5,698 bases of DNA, taken from NCBI GenBank assembly GCA_019747455.1, contig JAIEQT010000237.1, positions 1 through 5,698 on the forward strand, read 5' to 3'. Below are positions 1 through 4,612 of the stretch, piece after piece (position 1 is the first letter of the stretch; every line of letters begins with the position of its first letter). Below the pieces are notes generated by a model. That model did no database searches and had not been told where the DNA came from. It saw only the letters and a program-made list of their open reading frames with translations. Position numbers and translations under genes: made by a program. The DNA is from Chitinophagaceae bacterium (GTDB lineage Bacteria; Bacteroidota; Bacteroidia; Chitinophagales; Chitinophagaceae).

Positions 1-275
1 ACCTTTGCAAAACCATATCCCGGCAAATCTACCAGATACCATTGCTCAGCTATTTTTTTGCCGCTATTGCTTTGTATAGCAAAATGATTGATTAGCTGTG
101 TTTTACCGGGTGCGGATGAAGTTTTAGCTAATTTATTATTATTACAAAGCATATTAATCAGTGACGACTTACCTACATTGCTCCTACCAATAAAAGCATA
201 CTCAGGCCTATCCGGCTTCGGGCATGCTTTATAGTCTGCATTTGAAATTAAGTAAGCTGCATTAGTAATATCCAT
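1..275 (-). CDS. engB: Ribosome biogenesis GTP-binding protein EngB/YsxC, partial (N-terminal 91 residues)
   Basis: The reading frame starts at an ATG whose complement lies at 273-275 and stays open to the left edge, so the C-terminal half is missing. The visible 91 residues carry the TrmE-Era-EngA-EngB-Septin GTPase signature in order: the P-loop GRSNVGKSS (residues 30-38), the switch I region SAPGKTQ with Thr59 as the likely G2 threonine, and the G3 motif DLPGYGFAK (83-91). The N-terminal stretch before the P-loop and the 'PGKTQ' and 'LPGYGFA' wording are typical of EngB/YsxC rather than Era or Der. Members of this family help assemble the large ribosomal subunit in the cytoplasm and are usually about 200 residues, so the NKxD base-recognition motif should lie just outside the window. 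The gene is last in the gpmI-haem protein-engB run, 27 bp after the preceding stop. No Shine-Dalgarno is visible, as is usual in Bacteroidota. The family call is firm. Confidence 0.95.
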   Translation of the reverse strand, partial: MDITNAAYLISNADYKACPKPDRPEYAFIGRSNVGKSSLINMLCNNNKLAKTSSAPGKTQLINHFAIQSNSGKKIAEQWYLVDLPGYGFAK

Positions 276-302
276 CGTAAACCCTTATTCAATAAGAACA
301 GA

Positions 303-797
303 TTATTTTTTCTTTTTGATTACTAAACTATCGGCCGGATAGCGTGCTTTTATGCTATCTCTAACGAGCATACACCAATTAATCAATGTATTTTTTTCTT
401 CTTCTGTGAGCTTAGCATTTTTATGGATGGCGGTATAAGATTCTAAAGGCATGGCATTATCTTTTACTTCATCAATGCACTCTTCTAGCTTATGGTATTG
501 CTTAGCTATCCGATAAGATGAGAATTCATTGAAATTCATATGGCGCTTCCCATCTTTTACATGATCGGCAAGCCACCAACCCAATGGTTGAACCTCGGCA
601 TACCAAGGATAATTTGTATTATTACTATGGCAGTCGTTACAGGCTTTCGCTAATATTTGCTCTACAGCCGGTGAAACGGGATATTGTTTTGAGATATCAT
701 TTTCTTTTTTACCACTATTATTTTTTTCGGGGCGGAAAGCCTGTAATATCACAAATAGGACCAGTAATACGAGCAATATTTTTTTTGCCATTTTCAT
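303..797 (-). CDS. Membrane-anchored haem-binding domain protein with one CxxCH motif
   Basis: This 164-residue protein begins with a basic N-terminus and one hydrophobic segment (about residues 7-21, ILLVLLVLFVILQAF). No clear cleavage site follows, so it is probably an N-terminal anchor placing the rest in the periplasm. It has a single c-type haem attachment motif, CNDCH (residues 53-57), followed by an NTNYPWY stretch (60-66) and a WW pair (74-75). A later MP motif at 116-117 could supply the distal methionine ligand. This matches the small 'Haem_bd' family (Pfam PF14376 from memory) common in Bacteroidota, in length and in the 'QAFRPEKN' junction after the membrane segment. Family knowledge suggests covalent haem binding; the electron-transfer partner is unknown. 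The C-terminus is strongly basic (KKKK). A second in-frame ATG at codon 3 is an equally possible start. It lies 16 bp downstream of gpmI and 27 bp upstream of engB, so it is probably cotranscribed, although no functional link is evident. Confidence 0.9.
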   Translation of the reverse strand: MKMAKKILLVLLVLFVILQAFRPEKNNSGKKENDISKQYPVSPAVEQILAKACNDCHSNNTNYPWYAEVQPLGWWLADHVKDGKRHMNFNEFSSYRIAKQYHKLEECIDEVKDNAMPLESYTAIHKNAKLTEEEKNTLINWCMLVRDSIKARYPADSLVIKKKK

Positions 798-813
798 GTT
801 GTTTATTTTAAGT

Positions 814-2334
814 TTATATGAGTACCTCTCCCGTCATTTCTGCTGGAATAGGTAATTGCATCATAGTTAAAATTGTGGGGGCAATATCGCCCAATTTTCC
901 TGATTTTAACGTTCCTTTCCATTCGTTATCAATAACAAATAAAGGAACGGGATTTAAGGTATGTGCAGTATTAGGCGATCCGTCTTCATTAATCATATAA
1001 TCTGCATTACCATGATCTGCCGTTAAGAAAACGGTATATCCATTATCTAGCGCTGCTGTAACGATTTGTTCCACGCATTGGTCTACTGTTTCAGCCGCAG
1101 TTACCGCTGCCGAAAAAACACCTGTGTGGCCAACCATATCGGTATTGGCAAAATTCAAGCATATAAAATCCGCAGATTGATTTTTAATTTCTGGTAATAA
1201 TTTCGCTGTTATTTCGCGGGCGCTCATTTCAGGTTGCAGATCATAGGTAGCTACTTTAGGAGAAGGCACCATGATCCGGCTCTCACCAGCAAATGGTTCT
1301 TCTCTTCCACCGCTAAAGAAAAAACTCACATGCGGGTATTTTTCCGTTTCTGCAATACGAATTTGTTTTTTTCCTGCATTGGCTATCACTTCTCCCAGGG
1401 TGTTATTCAAATTATCATTTTCGAATATTACAGATACATTTTTAAAATTATGATCATATAAGGTCATCGTGGTGTAATGTAAGGACAGTTTTTCCATTCC
1501 AAAATCAGGAAAGTCTTTCTGGCTAAGTACTTCCGTAATTTCTCTACAACGATCGGTCCGAAAATTGAAACAAATAACAACATCATCGTTAACAATTTTA
1601 GCCATTGGAGTGCCCGCTTCATTCACTATCACCGTTGGTAAAATAAATTCGTCGGTTGTACCTGCTTCATAAGAAGCTGCTATAGCAGCAGTAGCACTCA
1701 GGGCCGTTTGTCCCTTTGCGTTTACCAAGCAATCATAAGCAAGCTTAACCCGTTCCCATCGCTTATCTCTATCCATGGCATAGTATCTGCCTGAAACGGT
1801 TGCTATTTTTCCTGTGGTAGCTGCCAGATGGGTTTCTAGGGAAGCTATATATCCAGTACCACTTTTGGGGTCAGTATCTCGTCCATCCGTAAATGCATGA
1901 ATAAAAACATTGTTTAATCCCTCATTCTTACAGAGGCTTGTTATGGCTTTGAGATGACTGGTATGAGAATGAACGCCTCCATCACTTACCAAGCCTAACA
2001 AGTGTAATTTTTTATTATTGTTTTTGGCAAATCGAATAGCATTCAATAGTACCGGATTAGCGGCAAATTCGCCGGTACGGATAGCCACATTAATTCGCTG
2101 CAGCTCTTGGTAAACGATTCGTCCGGCCCCTAAATTCAAATGCCCCACTTCACTATTCCCCATTTGTCCGTCGGGTAACCCAACTAGCTCCCCACAGGTG
2201 GTAAGAGTAGAATGCGGGAATTTATGGTATAAACTGCTAACAAAAGGTGTATTCGCCTGCTGAATGGCATCGGCTGTTTTAACTTTACCAAGCCCCCATC
2301 CATCCATAATAATCAAAATCACTTTTTTACGCAT
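814..2334 (-). CDS. gpmI: 2,3-bisphosphoglycerate-independent phosphoglycerate mutase
   Basis: The enzyme interconverts 3-phosphoglycerate and 2-phosphoglycerate in glycolysis and gluconeogenesis, in the cytoplasm, through a phosphoserine intermediate and two Mn ions. At 506 residues it has the usual family length and both domains are intact. The phosphatase-like domain shows Asp11 in MDGWG, the nucleophile Ser61 in MGNSEVGH (58-65), Asp399 and His403 in NTDMVGHTG, Asp440 and His441 in TADHGNAD (438-445), and His458 in AHT. The inserted phosphotransferase domain shows His122 in DGGVHSH, Arg152-Asp153 in TDGRDTDP, Arg183 and Arg189 in GRYYAMDRD, Arg259 and Arg262 in FNFRTDR, and Lys332. These correspond by order and spacing to the metal and substrate ligands of the Geobacillus enzyme. 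The start sits ten residues before Asp11, as expected. It is the first gene of the minus-strand group and is divergent from the DUF4783 gene across 85 bp. No frameshift or missing key residue was seen. Confidence 0.98.
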   Translation of the reverse strand: MRKKVILIIMDGWGLGKVKTADAIQQANTPFVSSLYHKFPHSTLTTCGELVGLPDGQMGNSEVGHLNLGAGRIVYQELQRINVAIRTGEFAANPVLLNAIRFAKNNNKKLHLLGLVSDGGVHSHTSHLKAITSLCKNEGLNNVFIHAFTDGRDTDPKSGTGYIASLETHLAATTGKIATVSGRYYAMDRDKRWERVKLAYDCLVNAKGQTALSATAAIAASYEAGTTDEFILPTVIVNEAGTPMAKIVNDDVVICFNFRTDRCREITEVLSQKDFPDFGMEKLSLHYTTMTLYDHNFKNVSVIFENDNLNNTLGEVIANAGKKQIRIAETEKYPHVSFFFSGGREEPFAGESRIMVPSPKVATYDLQPEMSAREITAKLLPEIKNQSADFICLNFANTDMVGHTGVFSAAVTAAETVDQCVEQIVTAALDNGYTVFLTADHGNADYMINEDGSPNTAHTLNPVPLFVIDNEWKGTLKSGKLGDIAPTILTMMQLPIPAEMTGEVLI

Positions 2335-2419
2335 CGGAAAATTTATAAGTGTTATTTTTATTTAATCATTACATCAAATTTGGCATGTTTTTGGCAACAT
2401 TCAAACTTAAACTCCTATT
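2335..2419. promoter_or_regulatory. Divergent intergenic region between gpmI and the DUF4783 gene
   Basis: This AT-rich spacer must hold, or overlap, the promoters of both divergent transcription units. On the minus strand, TAAGTTTG (complement of 2402-2409) matches the Bacteroidota -7 consensus TAnnTTTG exactly and would give gpmI a leader of roughly 60 nt. However, no TTG is visible at the expected -33 distance, so the assignment is weak. On the plus strand, CAAATTTG (2375-2382) is an 8-bp palindrome and a one-mismatch -7 box, also without a good partner. TTTGGCA occurs twice, at 2379-2385 and 2390-2396, 11 bp apart, and ATGTT/AACAT (2385-2389 and 2396-2400) form a small inverted repeat. 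No Shine-Dalgarno precedes either start. The regulatory role is inferred from position; the repeats are directly visible. Confidence 0.4.
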
Positions 2420-2797
2420 ATGCGTAGATTACTTTTTTTTATAATAATGGCATTGGTTACATCAACTGTTCATGCCCAAGAAACAGATGATGTAGTGAAG
2501 GCATTTAAGACTGCTAATGTAGACGAAATTGCCGGTTACTTTGATGAATATGTAAATCTAAAACTTTTAGACCGAGATGAAGTAAAGAATATGAGTAGAA
2601 ATCAGGCTAGTATAGCCCTCAAATCTTTTTACGCCGAGAATGGCATAAAGGGTTTTGAAAAAATATCTGATGGTGGCCGTGCGAGCCTTTTTTACATAGT
2701 AGGTAAACTCACTAATGGAAACAAAGGGTATAATATTACTATTCAGCTTAAACCTAGAAACGGGAAACTAGAGATTATTACCATAAGGATTAGCTAA
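2420..2797 (+). CDS. Secreted DUF4783 domain protein of unknown function
   Basis: This 125-residue protein starts with a clear signal peptide: basic MRR, a hydrophobic core (about residues 4-15), then VHA before Gln20, a standard signal peptidase I site (cleavage after Ala19). Cleavage would leave about 106 residues in the periplasm. The mature part resembles the DUF4783 family: a D-D-V-x-x-A-F-x-x-A-N opening (23-33), a YFDEYVNLKL segment (40-49), a helix around residues 60-73, FYIVGKLTNG (91-100) and a final strand pair ending in ITIRIS. Alternating helices and strands in a chain of this size suggest a small NTF2-like alpha+beta fold, which is an inference. No catalytic motif is visible. 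It lies only 5 bp upstream of nadC, an arrangement I recall as common in Bacteroidota, so the two are almost certainly cotranscribed, yet an exported protein has no obvious role in cytoplasmic NAD synthesis. The ATG chosen is the one that yields the signal peptide. Confidence 0.88.
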   Translation: MRRLLFFIIMALVTSTVHAQETDDVVKAFKTANVDEIAGYFDEYVNLKLLDRDEVKNMSRNQASIALKSFYAENGIKGFEKISDGGRASLFYIVGKLTNGNKGYNITIQLKPRNGKLEIITIRIS

Positions 2798-2802
2798 AAT
2801 TT

Positions 2803-3660
2803 ATGAACCATTGGGATAACCAACTACAAATTTTAATAGCGTCGGCATTACAAGAAGATATTGGAGATGGTGATCACTCTTCTCTCAGCTGCATACCGGC
2901 AGATACATTAGGGAAAGCCGTCTTGAAAGTTAAAGAGCCTTGTATTATTGCAGGTATTGCTGTTGCCGAGAAGATTGTGCAGCTGGTAGAGCCATCTGCA
3001 AGCTTTATTTTTTTTGCAAAAGATGGAGAGCGAATGCAGCCAGGAAGTATTGCCTTTGAGTTATCGGCCAGTATCCATACCATTTTGAAAACAGAGCGAT
3101 TAGTTTTGAATTGTATGCAGCGCATGAGTGGTATTGCCAGCTTAACAGCTCAATATGTAAGTGCTATTGCCGGTACAAAAACTAAATTATTAGATACCCG
3201 AAAAACAACTCCCAATTTCCGGCTTTTGGAAAAAGAAGCAGTTCGTATAGGGGGGGGATATAATCACCGTTTTGGCTTATATGATATGATTATGTTGAAA
3301 GATAATCATATCGATTTTTGCGGCGGATTGGAGCCAGCTATTTGTAAAGCATATAACTATGCTAAAACTTTACCAACACCCCTGGCCATTGAAGTGGAGA
3401 CAAGAACAATAGCAGACGTTAAAAAAGTATGTGAGATAGGCACAGGTAAAGTGTTTCGTATCATGCTAGATAATTTTGATATCCCTGCTATTAAAGAGGC
3501 GCTCACTATCATTGATGGCAGGTTCGAAACCGAGGCCAGTGGGGGCATAAGGCTTGATAATATTGCCGACTATGCTGCAACCGGGGTAGACTATATTAGT
3601 GCCGGGGGCATCATTCATCAAGCCCAAAGTGTTGACTTAAGTTTGAAAGCAGAACAATAG
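2803..3660 (+). CDS. nadC: Nicotinate-nucleotide pyrophosphorylase (carboxylating), quinolinate phosphoribosyltransferase
   Basis: NadC converts quinolinate and PRPP to nicotinate mononucleotide, CO2 and pyrophosphate, the third step of de novo NAD synthesis, in the cytoplasm. The 285 residues match the family's usual length. The N-terminal sandwich domain contains the ALQEDIGDGDHSS motif (15-27) and a GERMQPGS loop (75-82). The TIM-barrel-like domain follows ERLVLNCMQRMSGIA (98-112) and contains DTRKTTPNFR (131-140), GGGYNHRFGL (150-159), MLKDNH (164-169), EVETR (197-201), MLDN (220-223), SGGIR (246-250) and SAGG (266-269), which together form the quinolinate and PRPP phosphate sites. The usual glycine in TTPG is Asn138 here, a variant I believe is common in Bacteroidota. 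It starts 5 bp after the DUF4783 stop with no Shine-Dalgarno. A run of eight G (3250-3257) encodes part of the GGG loop. No other NAD-pathway gene is in view. Confidence 0.97.
   Translation: MNHWDNQLQILIASALQEDIGDGDHSSLSCIPADTLGKAVLKVKEPCIIAGIAVAEKIVQLVEPSASFIFFAKDGERMQPGSIAFELSASIHTILKTERLVLNCMQRMSGIASLTAQYVSAIAGTKTKLLDTRKTTPNFRLLEKEAVRIGGGYNHRFGLYDMIMLKDNHIDFCGGLEPAICKAYNYAKTLPTPLAIEVETRTIADVKKVCEIGTGKVFRIMLDNFDIPAIKEALTIIDGRFETEASGGIRLDNIADYAATGVDYISAGGIIHQAQSVDLSLKAEQ
3250..3257 (+). repeat. Homopolymer run of eight G inside nadC
   Basis: Eight consecutive G residues occur in an otherwise AT-rich gene, at the codons for Ile149-Gly-Gly-Gly-Tyr153 in the conserved GGGYNHR active-site loop. 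The frame is intact on both sides as given. Runs of this length are prone to replication slippage and to sequencing length errors; a gain or loss of one G would truncate NadC about halfway. Confidence 0.9.
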
Positions 3661-3674
3661 TTTATTTTACTTTG
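3642..3674 (+). promoter_or_regulatory. Possible weak internal promoter before the SUI1 gene
   Basis: A TTTG at 3642-3645, inside the end of nadC, lies 21 bp upstream of TTACTTTG (3667-3674), which differs from the Bacteroidota -7 consensus TAnnTTTG at one position. Transcription from it would start only a few bases before the SUI1 ATG at 3688, giving a very short leader. The spacing and one mismatch make this no more than a candidate; readthrough from nadC is equally plausible. Confidence 0.18.
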
Positions 3675-3687
3675 CCAAAAAACATAC

Positions 3688-4029
3688 ATGAACAAGAAAT
3701 ATAGTGGTGATAAAGGAGGATTTGTTTATAGCACAGATCCGGATTTTCGCTTTGAGGAAGAAAACCAGCCAGTTGAAACGCTACCCCCTGGCGAACAGCC
3801 CCTTGTGATTCAGTTGGATAATAAGCAAAGAGGTGGTAAAACCGTTACCCTTATAAGCGGATTTATGGGGAATGCCGATGATTTAGACAAAATAGCAAAA
3901 CAGTTAAGAAATTATTGTGGCACCGGAGGAAGTGCGAAAGATGGGTTAGCCATAGTGCAGGGAGATCAGCGAGATAAAGTATTTCAATGGTTGCAAAAAA
4001 ATGGTTACTCAAAAACTAAAAGAAAATAA
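3688..4029 (+). CDS. SUI1/eIF1-like translation initiation factor (YciH family)
   Basis: This 113-residue protein is a bacterial member of the SUI1 family, related to eukaryotic eIF1 and to E. coli YciH. A variable N-terminal part carries the GGFVYSTDP segment (10-18) typical of bacterial homologues, then a Glu/Pro-rich linker (23-38). The SUI1 fold covers about residues 38-109, with RGGKTVTLISGF (48-59), CGTGGSAKDG (77-86) and QGDQRDKVFQWL (91-102), all core family motifs. eIF1 monitors start-codon selection on the small ribosomal subunit; YciH has been linked to initiation fidelity, but the role in Bacteroidota is not established. The ATG at 3688 is preferred because it keeps the conserved GGFVYST segment; no later in-frame start would. 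It follows nadC by 27 bp on the same strand and is probably transcribed with it. The C-terminus is basic (SKTKRK). Confidence 0.94.
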   Translation: MNKKYSGDKGGFVYSTDPDFRFEEENQPVETLPPGEQPLVIQLDNKQRGGKTVTLISGFMGNADDLDKIAKQLRNYCGTGGSAKDGLAIVQGDQRDKVFQWLQKNGYSKTKRK

Positions 4030-4046
4030 TTTTAATAAATTATTTT
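4023..4046 (+). terminator. All-AT hairpin overlapping the SUI1 stop codon, weak terminator candidate
   Basis: A perfect 9-bp inverted repeat, AAAATAATT (4023-4031) and AATTATTTT (4038-4046) with a 6-nt loop, includes the SUI1 TAA. The stem has no G or C, so its stability is low, and the T-rich stretch after it is only the stem's own TTTT before GTG. It could mark the end of the DUF4783-nadC-SUI1 transcript, or it may simply reflect AT richness. Confidence 0.25.
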
Positions 4047-4048
4047 GT

Positions 4049-4067
4049 GTTAAATAATTCATTTAAC
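4049..4067. repeat. Spaced palindrome GTTAAAT-N5-ATTTAAC upstream of the H1-like gene
   Basis: Two 7-bp half-sites, GTTAAAT (4049-4055) and ATTTAAC (4061-4067), are exact reverse complements separated by AATTC, 37 bp before the H1-like start codon. Centre-to-centre spacing is 12 bp, near one helical turn, as expected for a dimeric regulator's site. It lies where a promoter or leader for that gene should be. The inverted repeat is plain; calling it an operator is inference, and chance is possible in AT-rich sequence. A truncated -7-like element, TATTTTG (4041-4047), lies directly beside it. Confidence 0.35.
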
Positions 4068-4103
4068 TTAACTGTTCGTTAATACACACAAACTAATACC
4101 ATC

Positions 4104-4538
4104 ATGGCAAAAGCAAGTAAAAAGAAACCCGCAAAAAAGGCTGTTAAGAAAGCCGTAAAAAAAGCAGCACCCAAAAAAGTGGCTAAAAAGCCTGCGAAAA
4201 AAGCAGCTAAAAAAGCTGTAAAAAAAGTGGCTAAAAAAGCAGCACCTAAGAAAAAAGTGGCTGCTAAAAAAGTTGCCAAAAAAGCAGCTCCTAAAAAAGC
4301 GGCTAAGAAAGTAGCTAAAAAAGCAGCACCTAAAAAAGTGGCTAAAAAACCTGCGAAGAAAGCAGTTGTAAAAAAAGTAGTTAAAAAAGCAGCACCCAAA
4401 AAACCTGCTCCTAAAAAGAAAGCTGCTGCTAAAAAACCAGCACCCGTAACGGTTACAGCTCCTGTAGCAGCACCAGCTCCGGCAGAAACGCCAACACTTT
4501 TTACACCTGAATCAAGTTCGGGAGAAAGCAATAGCTAA
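4104..4538 (+). CDS. Histone H1-like lysine/alanine-repeat protein
   Basis: The 144-residue product has two parts. Residues 1-112 consist almost only of Lys, Ala, Val and Pro: 52 lysines, no arginine and no acidic residue, mostly as KK pairs every four residues (KKAV, KKVA, KKPA). KKAAPKK occurs five times (starting at 19, 44, 59, 72 and 94), and the 16-residue block KKAAPKKVAKKPAKKA occurs twice (19-34 and 72-87). Residues 113-144 form a lysine-free Ala/Pro/Thr tail ending in an acidic, serine-rich segment. This resembles the C-terminal tail of eukaryotic H1 and bacterial Hc1/Hc2-like or AlgP-like proteins, which bind DNA without a fixed fold. Nucleoid binding is therefore the likely role, but low-complexity similarity cannot prove it. 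The start is the first ATG after a 74-bp gap from the SUI1 gene. The gene is closed by a strong terminator 19 bp past its stop. Confidence 0.85.
   Translation: MAKASKKKPAKKAVKKAVKKAAPKKVAKKPAKKAAKKAVKKVAKKAAPKKKVAAKKVAKKAAPKKAAKKVAKKAAPKKVAKKPAKKAVVKKVVKKAAPKKPAPKKKAAAKKPAPVTVTAPVAAPAPAETPTLFTPESSSGESNS
4122..4440 (+). repeat. Imperfect internal codon repeats of the H1-like gene
   Basis: The lysine/alanine region is built from degenerate 12- to 15-bp units of the form AAAAAAGCNGCNCCN. The same 20-base string, starting GCTAAAAAAG and ending CAGCACCTAA, occurs at 4230-4249 and 4314-4333, exactly 84 bp (28 codons) apart, so recombination between copies would keep the frame. Lysine is mainly AAA, giving many A6-A7 runs. 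Copy number probably varies between related strains, and assemblies may collapse the region. Confidence 0.8.
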
Positions 4539-4556
4539 TTTATATCGCTTATACAC

Positions 4557-4590
4557 AAACCCTGTATTGATTATTCAAACAGGGTTTTTT
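4557..4590 (+). terminator. Intrinsic (rho-independent) terminator after the H1-like gene
   Basis: AAACCCTGT (4557-4565) and ACAGGGTTT (4579-4587) form a perfect 9-bp stem around a 13-nt loop, followed directly by a T tract (4585-4590) and more AT-rich sequence. It begins 19 bp after the H1-like stop codon and is well placed to end that transcript. The metalloprotease start lies only 22 bp further on. Confidence 0.88.
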
Positions 4591-4612
4591 ATTTTACTAA
4601 TAATCTTTTTTT

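Noticed and set aside
584..811. Plus-strand 75-codon open frame opposite the haem-binding gene
   Set aside because: Its hydrophobic, Tyr/Phe-rich content comes from the reverse complement of Lys- and Asn-rich codons, and it covers the coding sequence of the CxxCH motif on the other strand.
1234..1461. Plus-strand open frames of 60-75 codons opposite gpmI (also 818-1000)
   Set aside because: They lie antisense to conserved gpmI sequence with intact catalytic motifs and show no protein family features.
2874..3125. Minus-strand open frames opposite nadC (also 3357-3548)
   Set aside because: nadC is intact and conserved across these stretches, so these are chance antisense frames.
3711..3720. 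Strong AAGGAGGA Shine-Dalgarno-like string inside the SUI1 gene
   Set aside because: No in-frame ATG, GTG or TTG follows at a usable distance, and it encodes the conserved Lys-Gly-Gly before FVYST. It reflects codon choice, not an alternative start.
4079..4531. Minus-strand open frame of 150 codons, rich in Phe, Ala, Leu and Gly, opposite the H1-like gene
   Set aside because: It is the antisense reading of AAA/GCN codons, which gives TTT and NGC codons and so avoids stops. The repeat composition explains it fully, and it has no plausible leader or family resemblance.
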